Notes under the pieces: model-generated | The model's database searches: none | Told to the model about the DNA's origin: nothing | Seen by the model: only the letters and a program-made list of their open reading frames with translations | Part shown: in pieces, positions 1-8,414 of the stretch | Layout: each line of letters opens with the position of its first letter | How positions within the stretch are numbered: position 1 is the stretch's first letter | Assembly: GCF_014656195.1 (NCBI RefSeq) | Contig: NZ_BNBY01000004.1 | Location: forward strand, 62,001 to 126,000 | Length of the DNA: 64,000 nt | DNA from: Kitasatospora xanthocidica | Lineage (GTDB): Bacteria; Actinomycetota; Actinomycetes; Streptomycetales; Streptomycetaceae | Direction of reading: 5' to 3' | Program-made: the position numbers and the translations under genes

Positions 1-259
1 CGCCGTCATCGACTTCGCCCTGATGGGCGTCGGGGACCCGACCGCCGACCTGATCGCCGCCTGGAACCTGCTGCCCGCCGCCGCCCGCCCCACCTACCGC
101 GCCGCCCTCGGCGCCGACGACGCCATGTGGGCCCGCGGCCGCGCCTGGGCCTTCTCCATCGCGCTGGTGACGATCCCGTACTACCGGCACACCGACCAGG
201 CCCTGACCGCCAACGCCCGCCACGTCGTCCGCGAGGTGCTCGCCGACCGCAGCGTCTGA
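1..259 (+). CDS. Aminoglycoside phosphotransferase-family kinase, C-terminal fragment
   Basis: Only the last 85 codons lie in the window, with the frame starting at base 2; the start is off the left edge. The fragment opens with VIDF, the end of the catalytic VIDFG segment that carries the magnesium-binding Asp in the APH/choline kinase fold, and continues with GDPTADLIAAW, the usual segment after it. The residues closely parallel the C-terminus of the complete kinase at 21130-22050 (WARGRxWAxSxAL, then YYR, then a VREVLAD-type ending), so the two are paralogues. The substrate is unknown; such proteins phosphorylate small molecules such as aminoglycosides or macrolides. The last four codons are duplicated just past the stop. 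Confidence 0.85.
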   Translation, partial: AVIDFALMGVGDPTADLIAAWNLLPAAARPTYRAALGADDAMWARGRAWAFSIALVTIPYYRHTDQALTANARHVVREVLADRSV

Positions 260-274
260 CCGACCGCAGCGTCT
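244..274. repeat. 14-bp direct repeat over a stop codon
   Basis: CGACCGCAGCGTCT occurs at 244-257 and again at 261-274, a 17-bp period. The first copy is the end of the kinase coding sequence (DRSV then TGA); the second lies between this gene and the convergent LysR gene. Confidence 0.9.
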
Positions 275-1184
275 AGCCGTTCCACGCCGGGTGTCCGTCG
301 CCGACGGCCTCCAGCAGGCGGTGCACCAGGGGGTCGGGGTCGTCGGCGCGCCAGGCCACGGCGACCCGGGTCCGCGCGGTGCCGGGCTCGATCCGCCGGA
401 AGGCGACGCCGCGCAGGCGGATCCGCCGGATGCTCTCCGGGGCCAGGGAGACGCCCAGACCGGCCCCGACCAGCGCGCACACCGTCTGCCACTCCACCGC
501 GTGCTGGGCGATCGCCGGGGTGAAGCCCGCCCCGGCGCACAGCCCGGTGATCCGGTCGTACAGCTGCGGCCCCTCCTCCCGGGGCAGCAGCACGAAGGGC
601 TCGTCCGCCAGCCGTTCGAGCCGTACGGTCCGCCGGCCCGCCAGCGGGTGGTGCGCCGGCAGCACCGCGACGAACGGCTCGGTGAGGACGGTGCGGAAGC
701 GCAGCCGCGGCTCGTCCGCCGGGGGTTCGCGCAGCAGGCCGACGTCGACGGTCCGCTCCAGCAGCGCGGCGACCTGCGGGGCGCTGGTCATCTCGCGCAC
801 GTCCAGGCGCACGGCGGGGCTGCGCTGCCGGAAGGTGTCCAGCAGGCCGGGCAGCACGGTCAGCGCGAGGGAGGCGGAGAACCCGATCCGCAGCCGGCCG
901 GCCTCGCCGCTGCCGACGGCGCGGGCGGCGGCCAGCGCGTCCGCGAGGTCGGTCAGCGCCCGCCGGGCGGCGGGCAGGAGTTCGCGGCCGGCCGGGGTCA
1001 GCGCGGCGCCGCCCGGGTCGCGGCGGAACAGCGGGTGGCCGACCTTGTCCTCCAGCCGCCGGATCTGCTGGCTCAGCGGCGGCTGGGCGATGCCCAGCCG
1101 GGCGGCGGCGTGGCCGAAGTGCAGCTCCTCGGCGAGCACGACGAAGGCGTGCAGCTGCGGCAGGGGGAGTTCGGGGCGTTCCAT
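273..1184 (-). CDS. LysR-family transcriptional regulator
   Basis: A 303-residue protein of standard LysR length. The N-terminal winged helix-turn-helix occupies about residues 5-65 (LAEELHFGHAAARLGIAQ, then PLSQQIRRLEDKVGHPLF), and an effector-binding periplasmic-binding-protein fold follows from about residue 92. The start is the ATG at 1184, directly before the HTH; longer in-frame extensions would run into the divergent gene's promoter. It is divergent from the Rid-family gene at 1257, the classic arrangement in which a LysR protein regulates its neighbour and itself. An ATATC-N6-GATAT inverted repeat overlaps its start codon. The effector cannot be told from sequence. Confidence 0.93.
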   Translation of the reverse strand: MERPELPLPQLHAFVVLAEELHFGHAAARLGIAQPPLSQQIRRLEDKVGHPLFRRDPGGAALTPAGRELLPAARRALTDLADALAAARAVGSGEAGRLRIGFSASLALTVLPGLLDTFRQRSPAVRLDVREMTSAPQVAALLERTVDVGLLREPPADEPRLRFRTVLTEPFVAVLPAHHPLAGRRTVRLERLADEPFVLLPREEGPQLYDRITGLCAGAGFTPAIAQHAVEWQTVCALVGAGLGVSLAPESIRRIRLRGVAFRRIEPGTARTRVAVAWRADDPDPLVHRLLEAVGDGHPAWNG

Positions 1185-1198
1185 ATCTCCAGGGATAT
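1183..1198. promoter_or_regulatory. Candidate LysR operator overlapping the LysR start
   Basis: ATATC (1183-1187) and GATAT (1194-1198) form a perfect inverted repeat with a 6-nt spacer in the 72-bp divergent intergenic region. It covers the first base of the LysR start codon, so binding there would favour autorepression. The assignment is by position and symmetry only. Confidence 0.45.
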
Positions 1199-1256
1199 CA
1201 GACCGTCGCACGGGAAGTGTTGGACGTATCCCCGCAGGCCACCTAGCGTTCCCGGC

Positions 1257-1661
1257 ATGACAGAACGACGCGCCATCCTCAGCGGTTCGACCTTCGAGGA
1301 GCAGATCGGCTACGCCCGTGCCGTGGTGGACGGCGACTGGGTCCACGTGTCCGGGACGACCGGCTTCGACTACACCGCGATGACCATCTCCGCCGACGTG
1401 GTGGAGCAGGCCGAGCAGTGCCTGCGCAACATCGCGACCGCGCTGGCCGAGGCGGACTGCGGCTTCGCCGACGTGGTGCGGGTGCGCTACCTGCTGCCGG
1501 ACCGCGCGGACTTCGAGCCCTGCTGGCCGGTCCTGCGCCGCTGCTTCGGCGAGGTCCGGCCGGCCGCCACCATGCAGATGTGCGGGCTCGCCGATCCCCG
1601 GATGAGGATCGAGATCGAGGTCACCGCCCGGCGCCGGACCAGCCGCACGAATACCGAGTAA
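1257..1661 (+). CDS. Rid (YjgF/YER057c/UK114) family protein
   Basis: A 134-residue protein of normal Rid length. Family features are the HVSGTTGFDY segment near residue 30, the DVVEQAEQCLRNIATAL helix, and the C-terminal IEIEVTA strand. RidA enzymes hydrolyse reactive enamine/imine intermediates made by PLP enzymes; the active clade carries an Arg in an ARLP-type motif. Here the matching stretch reads MCGLADPRMRIEIE, so that Arg appears to be Gly. The protein probably belongs to one of the Rid subfamilies without demonstrated imine deaminase activity. It is divergent from the LysR gene, its likely regulator. Confidence 0.9.
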   Translation: MTERRAILSGSTFEEQIGYARAVVDGDWVHVSGTTGFDYTAMTISADVVEQAEQCLRNIATALAEADCGFADVVRVRYLLPDRADFEPCWPVLRRCFGEVRPAATMQMCGLADPRMRIEIEVTARRRTSRTNTE

Positions 1662-1663
1662 AA

Positions 1664-1683
1664 AACCTTCCCCGGTCAAGGTT
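1664..1683. promoter_or_regulatory. Candidate TetR operator/promoter region
   Basis: AACCTT (1664-1669) and AAGGTT (1678-1683) form a 6-bp inverted repeat with an 8-nt spacer, 18 bp before the TetR start at 1702. A -10-like TAGCCT lies at 1689-1694, which would place transcription initiation at or beside the ATG, suggesting a leaderless, autoregulated gene. No good -35 hexamer is visible. Confidence 0.45.
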
Positions 1684-1701
1684 CCTGCTAGCCTGGACCC
1701 C

Positions 1702-2343
1702 ATGACTGGACTGCGCGAGCGCAAGAAGGAACAGACCCGGCGGGCCATCTCCGAAGCGGCCATCACCCTCTTCCTGGAGCGCGGCTTCGACCAGGTGTCG
1801 GTGGCGGACGTCGCGGCGGCCGCCGAGGTCTCCAAGCCGACGCTGTTCTCCTACTTCCCCAGCAAGGAGGACCTGGTCGTCCACCGCTTCGCCGACCACC
1901 AGGACCAGGCGGCCGACGTCGTCCGCGGCCGGCTCGCCGGCGAACCGGTGCTGGACGCCCTGCTCCGCGACTTCCTGACCGGCCTCACCCGGCGCGACCC
2001 CGTCACCGGCCTCAACGACCACCCCGCCGTGCTCGCCTTCACCGCCCTCGTCTACGGCACCCCCAGCCTGGCCGCCCGGGTCGGCGAGTACGTGGCCCGC
2101 GCCGAAGCCTCCCTGGCCGACGCCCTGCGCGAAGCCCCCGACCTCCCCGAACCCCGCGAACTCACCGCCCGGCTGCTCGCCGCCCAGGTCACCGCCACCC
2201 AGCGGGTCCTCGCCCTGCACAACTGGCACCGCATCCAGGACGACGGCCGCACCGCGGACGACCTGCACGCCGAGGCCGTCGGCGACGCCACCCGCGCCTT
2301 CGACCTCCTCGCCCACGGCTACGGAGGGCCCGCCGGCGGCTGA
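1702..2343 (+). CDS. TetR-family transcriptional regulator
   Basis: A 213-residue protein with a TetR_N helix-turn-helix at about residues 10-57 (ITLFLERGFDQVSVADVAAA, then KPTLFSYFPSKEDLV) and an all-helical ligand domain. The C-terminal domain resembles the acyl-like (AcrR/MftR-type) group common in actinomycetes. It stands alone in its orientation with no obvious efflux or enzyme partner; the downstream phosphatase starts 71 bp later. The palindrome just upstream suggests autoregulation. The ligand is unknown. Confidence 0.92.
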   Translation: MTGLRERKKEQTRRAISEAAITLFLERGFDQVSVADVAAAAEVSKPTLFSYFPSKEDLVVHRFADHQDQAADVVRGRLAGEPVLDALLRDFLTGLTRRDPVTGLNDHPAVLAFTALVYGTPSLAARVGEYVARAEASLADALREAPDLPEPRELTARLLAAQVTATQRVLALHNWHRIQDDGRTADDLHAEAVGDATRAFDLLAHGYGGPAGG

Positions 2344-2360
2344 GCTGCCGGGCTGGCCCC

Positions 2361-2400
2361 GCAGCTGAGCAGCTGAGCAGCTGAACGGCTGAACGGCTGA
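2361..2400. repeat. Five tandem 8-bp repeats after the TetR gene
   Basis: Three copies of GCAGCTGA (2361-2384) are followed by two of ACGGCTGA (2385-2400). They lie 18 bp past the TetR stop and just before the next gene. Confidence 0.92.
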
Positions 2401-2414
2401 TTAGAGTAAAGATC

Positions 2415-3149
2415 ATGACAACCCGTCACCACAGCTTCGAGGCCTTGCACAACTTCCGCGACCTGGGCGGCTACCCGGCCGCCGGGGGACGTTCCGTACG
2501 GTGGGGCCTGGTCTACCGCTCCGACTCGCTCGGCAAGCTCACCTCGCCCGCCGACCTCGACAAGCTCCGGAGCCTCGGCATCCGGACCGTGATCGACCTG
2601 CGCTACCCCTGGGAGATCGCCGCCAAGGGCCGGGTACCCGAGATCGACGGGCTGGAGTACCACAACCTCTCGATCGAGCACCGCCCGTACGACCAGGCCG
2701 AGATCGACCCGGAGCTCGACCCCTGGCGCCACCTCGCCGACCGCTTCGCCGAGGTCGCCGAGGACGGGGTGAAGGAGATCCGCCAGGTCCTGGACGTGAT
2801 CGCGGCCGCCGAGGCCCCGGTGGTCTTCCACTGCGCCTCCGGCAAGGACCGCACCGGGCTCATCGCCGCCCTGCTGCACACCCTGCTCGGCGTCGCCGAG
2901 GACGACATCGCCGCCGACTTCGCCCTCACCGAACTCGCCACCCCGCACCTCGTCGCCGAGTGGCACGCCGCCCACCCCGGCCGCACCCTGCGCTGGCCCG
3001 GCTACGGCCGCGCCCCGGAGGCCGTCATCCGCCTCACCCTCGCCGACCTCGCCGCCCGCCACGGCTCGGTCGACGGCTACCTCACCGGCACCCTCGGCCT
3101 CGACCGCGACCGGATCGCCGGCCTCCGCGCCCGGCTGTTGACCGGCTGA
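2415..3149 (+). CDS. Tyrosine/dual-specificity protein phosphatase (PtpB-like)
   Basis: A 244-residue protein starting with the NFRDLGGYPA segment that is conserved at the N-terminus of the bacterial tyrosine/lipid phosphatase family to which mycobacterial PtpB belongs. The P-loop reads HCASGKDRTG, with the catalytic Cys at about residue 140 and the phosphate-binding Arg at about 146; the Asp after the Lys is typical of this family. Substrates may be phosphotyrosine proteins or phosphoinositides. It has no signal peptide and is expected to be cytoplasmic. No kinase partner lies nearby. Confidence 0.93.
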   Translation: MTTRHHSFEALHNFRDLGGYPAAGGRSVRWGLVYRSDSLGKLTSPADLDKLRSLGIRTVIDLRYPWEIAAKGRVPEIDGLEYHNLSIEHRPYDQAEIDPELDPWRHLADRFAEVAEDGVKEIRQVLDVIAAAEAPVVFHCASGKDRTGLIAALLHTLLGVAEDDIAADFALTELATPHLVAEWHAAHPGRTLRWPGYGRAPEAVIRLTLADLAARHGSVDGYLTGTLGLDRDRIAGLRARLLTG

Positions 3150-3259
3150 GCCGCCCCGGCCGCTCGCGTGGGGAGTCGGCCCGGCCGACTTCCCACGCGC
3201 CACTCCCCCGGCGACAACCCGGTGGCGGGAAGGGCCGGTCGTCAACGACCATGCGCGGT

Positions 3260-3820
3260 ATGACCGAGCAACCCACGCGATGGACCGAGGCGACCGTCCA
3301 CCCCGACATGTGGGCCGACCCCGACGGCGACCCCCGCAACAACGAAGGGCCGAGCCCGGACGGCGAACTCGGGGCGCTGGAGGACTGCCTGACGAACTTC
3401 CGGCTGACCCTGCGGATGAAGTGCGAGGGCCTGGACGCCGAACAGCTGGCCCGCCGCTCCGTCCCGCCGTCGACGATGTCGCTGCTCGGGCTGGTCCGGC
3501 ACCTCGCCGAGGTCGAACGGGACTGGCGCAACTGGATCACAGAGGGCGAGCCGCTGCCCAAGCTGTACGGCCGACGGGACGCCGACTTCGACGGTGCGGT
3601 GGCCGAACAGTCCGTGGTGGAGGCCTCGTTCCGCGACCTGGCGCGCGAGCAGGCCGCGACCGACGCCACGCTGGCCGGGTTCCCCGACCTGGGCGAACGG
3701 GTCGGCCCGGACCGGATCGCGATCCGGGAGCTGCTGGTGCACCGGGTCGAGGAGTACGCCCGGCACTGCGGCCACGCCGACCTGCTGCGCGAGTGCGTCG
3801 ACGGACGCGTCGGCCAGTGA
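3260..3820 (+). CDS. DinB-family (DUF664) protein
   Basis: A 186-residue protein with the DinB four-helix-bundle pattern: LRMKCEGLDAEQLARRSVPP, then LGLVRHLAEVERDWRNW, then a C-terminal HRVEEYARHCGHADLLRE. The three His residues of the usual metal triad are at HLAE, H(R)VEEY and CGHAD. DUF664/DinB proteins are metal-dependent, often thiol- or mycothiol-dependent, transferases or isomerases; the substrate here is unknown. I chose the ATG at 3260; an in-frame ATG three codons upstream at 3251 is equally possible. Confidence 0.88.
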   Translation: MTEQPTRWTEATVHPDMWADPDGDPRNNEGPSPDGELGALEDCLTNFRLTLRMKCEGLDAEQLARRSVPPSTMSLLGLVRHLAEVERDWRNWITEGEPLPKLYGRRDADFDGAVAEQSVVEASFRDLAREQAATDATLAGFPDLGERVGPDRIAIRELLVHRVEEYARHCGHADLLRECVDGRVGQ

Positions 3821-3845
3821 CCGAGGCCCCGGCCGGCGGCGGACG

Positions 3846-4802
3846 TCAGCGGCGACGCCCCCGGGCCGGGTTGGTGCCCCCCTTGCCGGTCCCGGACCTG
3901 CTCCCGGCCCTGCTCCCGGCCCCGGTGCGCGGCTTGCCCGTCGGGGCGACCGTCGGGGCCGTCGTGGTGGGCCAGTGGGCGGGGCGGGTGAGGCCGGCCG
4001 GGAGGCGGGTGCCGGCGTCGCCGCGGGCGGCGTGCAGCTGGGACTGGGTGAGGTAGAGGGCGGTGCTGAGGTCGGCGCCGGCCAGGTTGGTGTCGCGCAG
4101 GTCGGCGCCGATGAGGTCGGCCAGCCGGAGGTCGGCGCCGGAGAGGTCGGCGGCCACCAGCATCGCCCCGCGCAGGTTGGCGCCCCGCAGGTCGGCGCCG
4201 CGCAGGCGGGCGCCGAAGAAGTCGCCGCCGCGGTGTTCGGGGCGGCCGGGTACGGCGGCCCGGACGAGTTCGCCGGCCCGCAGCAGGAGGTCGCTGACCC
4301 GCTGCCGGTGGGCCGGGACGTCGAGGGCGAGGACTTCCTCGGGGGTGCCGCCGGCCAGCCGGTCGGTCTCCTCCAGGGCCTGCCGCAGCTCGGCGTGGAC
4401 CGGCCGGGCGGGCTCGAAGGTGAGCGCCTCGGTGAGGTAGCGGAGGAGTTCGTGCAGCTGCCGCACGATCGGGAAGATGTCGAACATCGGCCCGGCGGTG
4501 TCCGGCTCCTCGCGCCAGCTGCGGCCGCCGAAGGTCACCTGGGAGATCCGCTGTCCGGCGCCGAAGCACTCGTAGACGGTGCAGCCCTGGAAGCCGCTCT
4601 CGCGCAGTCGCGCGTGGATGCCGCAGGTGAAGTCGGTCCGCAGGTTGTGGCAGGGGTTGCCGGCCCGCTTGTTCTCGGCGAAGTCGGTGCCGGCCGAGAA
4701 GGGCAGGGCCACGCAGCAGAGCCCGAAGCAGTTGCCGCAGTCGGACTCGAGCGAGGTCGGCGCGGCCGCCTTGGGGTCCTGCGGCGACTCGGTCTCGCGC
4801 AC
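3846..4802 (-). CDS. Cys-cluster pentapeptide-repeat protein
   Basis: A 318-residue protein in three parts. Residues about 20-95 hold a Cys-rich segment (CGNCFGLCC, then [20 protein letters not shown]) like the YkgJ-type CxxCxxxCC metal-binding module. A helical middle follows, then about ten pentapeptide repeats of the A(D/N)LxG type ([20 protein letters not shown]) at about 220-275, which form a right-handed beta-helix. The tail is basic and low in complexity. I chose the GTG at 4802 because a GGAAGGA Shine-Dalgarno sits just upstream; the frame stays open upstream without supporting signals. Function unknown; the Cys pattern suggests iron-sulphur or zinc binding. Confidence 0.88.
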   Translation of the reverse strand: MRETESPQDPKAAAPTSLESDCGNCFGLCCVALPFSAGTDFAENKRAGNPCHNLRTDFTCGIHARLRESGFQGCTVYECFGAGQRISQVTFGGRSWREEPDTAGPMFDIFPIVRQLHELLRYLTEALTFEPARPVHAELRQALEETDRLAGGTPEEVLALDVPAHRQRVSDLLLRAGELVRAAVPGRPEHRGGDFFGARLRGADLRGANLRGAMLVAADLSGADLRLADLIGADLRDTNLAGADLSTALYLTQSQLHAARGDAGTRLPAGLTRPAHWPTTTAPTVAPTGKPRTGAGSRAGSRSGTGKGGTNPARGRRR

Positions 4803-4933
4803 GTCCGGGGTCCTTCCAGCCGGGCGCCGGGGCGGCGCCGTGAACCCAGGAATCCTACTGGGCAGAGCACCCTCCACGCCTGTAAGGTTCTTATCGCAAG
4901 AGTGACCATTACACACAATGCGGGGTGGACAGC

Positions 4934-5593
4934 ATGCAGGAGCCGGGCACCAGGGAACTCGTCCGGATGTGGATCTCGGGCTGGGCGGTCTCGCGCGGCT
5001 CCGCCGAGCCGGTGGACCAGCCCTGGGGCTGGTCCATCGACGTCGGCGCGCCCGCCGGCGAGGTGGGCCGGCACGTGCTGCCCGAGCCGACCGAGGCCGA
5101 GGTCCGCAAGATCGCCGAGAACACCACCGCGCCGCACACCTGGCTGAAGCTGTTCGCCGAGGACACCGTCGTGCGCCCCTGGCTGGGCCCGCGGTGGCGA
5201 CTGGACGCGCCGGGCTTCCTGATGAGCACCCCGCTCGGCCCCGAGCGGCCCGAGCCGCCGGCGGGCTTCACCGTGACCACCTGGGAGCGGGGCGGGGTGC
5301 TCCGGGCGCTGGTGCGCACCGGGGCCGGGCACCTGGCGGCGCGCGGCCAGGCGGGCCTGGCGGGCCCGGTGGCCGTCCCGGACCAGATCACCACCGTGCC
5401 CGGGTTCCGCCGCCGGGGCCTGGGCGGCCTGGTGATGCGCACGCTGCAGTCCGCCGCGTACGAGCGGGGCGCGCGCACCGGCGTGCTGGTCGGCACGCCG
5501 GACGGACAGGCGCTCTACACGGCGCTCGGCTGGACCACCCACGCCCCGATGGCCAGCCTGGTCCTGGAGCCGGAGCCGCAGCCGCAGCCGTAA
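4934..5593 (+). CDS. GNAT-family N-acetyltransferase
   Basis: A 219-residue protein whose C-terminal half carries the GNAT acetyl-CoA site: [19 protein letters not shown] (the R/Q-x-x-G-x-G loop and following helix), then [18 protein letters not shown], typical of the last strand and helix. The N-terminal half is less conserved and is probably a second lobe for substrate binding. The ATG at 4934 follows a GGGGTGG stretch; a GTG at 4925 is an alternative. It is divergent from the pentapeptide gene. The acceptor substrate is unknown. Confidence 0.88.
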   Translation: MQEPGTRELVRMWISGWAVSRGSAEPVDQPWGWSIDVGAPAGEVGRHVLPEPTEAEVRKIAENTTAPHTWLKLFAEDTVVRPWLGPRWRLDAPGFLMSTPLGPERPEPPAGFTVTTWERGGVLRALVRTGAGHLAARGQAGLAGPVAVPDQITTVPGFRRRGLGGLVMRTLQSAAYERGARTGVLVGTPDGQALYTALGWTTHAPMASLVLEPEPQPQP

Positions 5594-5610
5594 CCGGAGC
5601 CGGCCGCCGA

Positions 5611-6396
5611 CTAGGCGTACGGCAGCAGCTCGGCCCGCTTCGGCGGGCGGCCGTCACCGGAGGAGCGGCCGGTCAGGCGCCGGCCGATCCACGGGCCGAG
5701 GTGGGTGCGCAGCCAGCGGGCGTCGGCGCGCAGGCGCTCGGCGCGGCCGGGCGGGGCGGCGACGGGCAGCGGGGCGCGCCAGTCGAAGGAGGCGGGGCGG
5801 CCGAGCGCCTCCAGCACGCCCTCGGCGACCCGCCGGTGGCCCTCCGGCGAGAGGTGCAGCCGGTCCTCGGCCCAGAGCCGGCGGTCGTCGAAGCAGGGGG
5901 CGGAGAAGAGGTCGACCACGGCGATGCCGTCCTGTCGGCCGAGTTCCTGCACGAAGGCCTTCATCCGCAGGATGGTGGGCAGCAGCCGGGCACTGCCGGC
6001 CATCCTGCGGGTGGGGTCGGTGCTGGTGAACAGGACGACGGTGGCGCCGGTGGCGCGCAGGTCCCGGACGCAGTCGCCGAGCAGCCGCTCGACCCGGTCG
6101 ATGTCGCAGCCGGGGCGCAGCACGTCGTTGAGGCCGCCGGCCAGGGTGACGAGCCCGGCGCCCAGCGCGGCGGCGGGGGCGAGCTGCTCGTCGTGGATCT
6201 GGCCGATGAGCTTGCCGCGGACGGCGAGGTTGGCGTACCGGAAGTCGCCGTCCGTGCGCTCCGCCGCCAGCGCCGAGGCGACCCGGTCGGCCCAGCCGCG
6301 GTAGTGGCCGTCGGGCAGCAGGTCGTCGCACATGCCCTCGGTGAAGGAGTCACCGATGGCGACGTAGTCGGCGTAGCTGCGGTAGGTGGTGGGCAC
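5611..6396 (-). CDS. SGNH/GDSL-family hydrolase (lipase/esterase)
   Basis: A 261-residue protein with all SGNH blocks: GDSFTEG near the N-terminus (nucleophile Ser), a Gly in the AVRGKLI region, GGLNDVL (oxyanion Asn), and DRLHLSPEGHRRVA near the C-terminus (catalytic Asp and His). No signal peptide is evident, so it is likely a cytoplasmic esterase of the type common in streptomycetes. The start is the GTG at 6396, preceded by GGAGG at good spacing. It ends 17 bp from the convergent GNAT gene. Confidence 0.92.
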   Translation of the reverse strand: MPTTYRSYADYVAIGDSFTEGMCDDLLPDGHYRGWADRVASALAAERTDGDFRYANLAVRGKLIGQIHDEQLAPAAALGAGLVTLAGGLNDVLRPGCDIDRVERLLGDCVRDLRATGATVVLFTSTDPTRRMAGSARLLPTILRMKAFVQELGRQDGIAVVDLFSAPCFDDRRLWAEDRLHLSPEGHRRVAEGVLEALGRPASFDWRAPLPVAAPPGRAERLRADARWLRTHLGPWIGRRLTGRSSGDGRPPKRAELLPYA

Positions 6397-6473
6397 GGAC
6401 TGGCCTCCGCTCTCCAGGGACGCTTCGCGGTCCGACGATCGTACGCGTGGGCCCGTACGCCCCCGGCACGAGG

Positions 6474-6526
6474 CCCGGACCTGGGCGCGGGCCCCGGACC
6501 TGAGTGCGGGCCCCGGACCTGGGCGC
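6474..6526. repeat. 19-bp tandem repeat (2.8 copies)
   Basis: Copies begin at 6474, 6493 and 6512, each starting CCCGGACCTG and ending around GCGGGC; the last is partial. They lie between the SGNH gene start and the HxlR gene end. Confidence 0.88.
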
Positions 6527-6638
6527 TCAACGCACGCCGAGCGTTCGTTTATCGGCCCGCGCCACCCTGGGGCCACGGGGCGGCGGCCGGCGACGGGGGC
6601 CTTGCCGCCGCCCCACCCGGGCGACCGCCCGTCGGCGT

Positions 6639-7043
6639 TCAGCCCGCGACGACCCCGACCTCCGCCCCGGCCTCCGCCGCCCGGGGCGTGAACCAGTGCT
6701 CGCGCACGGCGTCCGTGGGCCGCTGCTCGCCGAGGGCGGGCAGGCCCCACGCCCCCAGCGCCTCGATGACCGGCCGCAGTTCGCGTCCGCGCCCGGTCAG
6801 CTCGTAGACCGTCGCGCTGGCCGGCCGTTCCAGCCGTCGTCGGGTGGCCAGCCCTTCGCCCTCCAGCTGCTTGAGCCGGGCGGCCAAGATGTCGGTGGAG
6901 ACGCCGGGCAGGTCGGCGTGCAGGTCGGTGTAGCGGCGCGGGCCGCCGAGGAGTTCACGGACGATCAGGAGGCTCCAGCGCTCCCCCACCGCGTCCAGGG
7001 CGCGGGCGACGGCGCAGTACTGGTCGTAGCTTCGGCGTGACAT
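6639..7043 (-). CDS. HxlR-family transcriptional regulator
   Basis: A 134-residue winged-helix protein of the HxlR/MarR-like family: CAVARALDAVGERWSLLIVR, then GPRRYTDL, LPGVSTDILAARLKQLE and a YELTGRGREL wing, all diagnostic. HxlR proteins often sense thiol-reactive electrophiles or aldehydes through Cys residues; only one Cys (about residue 9) is visible. The ATG at 7043 fits a leaderless transcript (TTGGAA-16-TATGCT promoter). It is divergent from the aminotransferase gene, and two overlapping palindromes lie between them. Confidence 0.93.
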   Translation of the reverse strand: MSRRSYDQYCAVARALDAVGERWSLLIVRELLGGPRRYTDLHADLPGVSTDILAARLKQLEGEGLATRRRLERPASATVYELTGRGRELRPVIEALGAWGLPALGEQRPTDAVREHWFTPRAAEAGAEVGVVAG

Positions 7044-7050
7044 GTGGATC

Positions 7051-7078
7051 AGCATAGCCAAAAGGTTGGACTTTCCAA
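7051..7078 (-). promoter_or_regulatory. Probable leaderless promoter of the HxlR gene
   Basis: On the minus strand TTGGAA (bases 7078-7073) and TATGCT (7056-7051) are separated by 16 bp. This puts the start site about 7 nt beyond, at the ATG of 7043. Confidence 0.5.
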
Positions 7079-7090
7079 GTGCCTACTTGG
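7066..7090. promoter_or_regulatory. Candidate HxlR operator: two overlapping palindromes
   Basis: TTGGA-N3-TCCAA (7066-7078) overlaps CCAAGT-N4-ACTTGG (7075-7090). They cover the -35 region of the HxlR promoter and the region upstream of the aminotransferase start, as expected for an autorepressor of a divergent pair. Confidence 0.6.
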
Positions 7091-7140
7091 TAGAACAAAG
7101 CAGAAGCAACGATGCGGTGGTGACGGTCGGGAGGCCTCAG

Positions 7141-8355
7141 GTGGAGTTTCGGCAGTCCAGCAAGCTGAATGACGTGTGCTACGAGATCCGCGGCCCGGTG
7201 GTCGACCAGGCCAACGCCCTGGAGGAGGCCGGGCACACCGTGCTGCGGCTGAACACCGGCAACCCGGCACCGTTCGGCTTCGAGGCGCCCGAGGAGATCA
7301 TCCAGGACATCATCCGCAACCTGCCCAAGGCGCACGGCTACAGCGACTCGCGCGGCATCCTGCCGGCCCGCCGCGCGGTGGTGCAGTACTACCAGCAGCG
7401 CGGGGTCCAGGGCGTCGACGTCAACGACGTCTACCTCGGCAACGGCGTCTCCGAGCTGATCCAGATGGCCGTCACCGCGCTGGTGGACGACGGCGACGAG
7501 GTGCTCGTGCCGATGCCGGACTACCCGCTCTGGACGGCCGTGGTCCGGCTGGCCGGCGGCAAGGCCGTGCACTACCTGTGCGACGAGGAGGCGGAGTGGT
7601 ACCCGGACCTCGACGACATCGCCGCCAAGATCACCGCCCGCACCAAGGCGATCGTGGTCATCAACCCCAACAACCCCACCGGCGCGGTCTACCCGAAGGA
7701 ACTGCTGGAGGGCATCCTCGACCTGGCCCGCCGCCACCAGCTGATGGTCCTGGCCGACGAGATCTACGACAAGATCCTCTACGACGGCACCGAGCACCAC
7801 TGCCTGGCCGCCCTCGCCGAGGACGTGCTCACCCTCACCTTCAACGGCCTCTCCAAGGCCTACCGGGTGGCGGGCTTCCGGAGCGGCTGGCTGGTCGTCT
7901 CCGGTCCCAAGCAGCACGCCTCCGACTACCTGGAGGGCCTCACCATGCTCTCCGGCATGCGGCTGTGCCCCAACGTGCCCGCCCAGTACGCCGTCCAGGC
8001 CGCGCTCGGCGGCCACCAGTCCATCAACGACCTGGTGCTGCCCAACGGCCGGCTCACCGAGCAGCGCGACGTCGCGGTCCGGGCCCTGAACGAGATCCCC
8101 GGCGTCAGCTGCGTCAAGCCCAAGGGCGCCCTGTACGCCTTCGCCAAGCTGGACCCGGCGGTGCACCGGATCGTCGACGACGAGCGGTTCGTGCTGGACC
8201 TGCTGCTGCGCGAGAAGATCCACGTCGTCCAGGGCACCGGCTTCAACTGGCCCCGCCCGGACCACTTCCGCTTCGTCACCCTGCCCCGCACCGACGACCT
8301 GGAGACGGCCGTCAACCGGATCGGCCGCTTCCTGGCGACGTACCGCCAGAGCTGA
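7141..8355 (+). CDS. Class I/II PLP aminotransferase, AlaA-like
   Basis: A 404-residue protein, the same length as the AlaA/YfbQ group of glutamate-pyruvate aminotransferases. It opens with [15 protein letters not shown] and [12 protein letters not shown], near-universal in that group. PLP-site features are [25 protein letters not shown] and the lysine-bearing [23 protein letters not shown] near the end holds the carboxylate-binding Arg. It likely interconverts alanine and 2-oxoglutarate with pyruvate and glutamate. The GTG at 7141 follows GGGAGG at good spacing. Confidence 0.93.
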   Translation: MEFRQSSKLNDVCYEIRGPVVDQANALEEAGHTVLRLNTGNPAPFGFEAPEEIIQDIIRNLPKAHGYSDSRGILPARRAVVQYYQQRGVQGVDVNDVYLGNGVSELIQMAVTALVDDGDEVLVPMPDYPLWTAVVRLAGGKAVHYLCDEEAEWYPDLDDIAAKITARTKAIVVINPNNPTGAVYPKELLEGILDLARRHQLMVLADEIYDKILYDGTEHHCLAALAEDVLTLTFNGLSKAYRVAGFRSGWLVVSGPKQHASDYLEGLTMLSGMRLCPNVPAQYAVQAALGGHQSINDLVLPNGRLTEQRDVAVRALNEIPGVSCVKPKGALYAFAKLDPAVHRIVDDERFVLDLLLREKIHVVQGTGFNWPRPDHFRFVTLPRTDDLETAVNRIGRFLATYRQS

Positions 8356-8386
8356 CGGGTAACGCCGGAGCTGACGGGCGCCGCCG
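8349..8386. repeat. 19-bp imperfect duplication over the aminotransferase stop
   Basis: GAGCTGACGGG recurs at 8349 and 8368 in two 19-bp units; the first contains the stop codon TGA. Confidence 0.8.
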
Positions 8387-8414
8387 GAGCCGACAGCACG
8401 TACGCTCACCGGTC

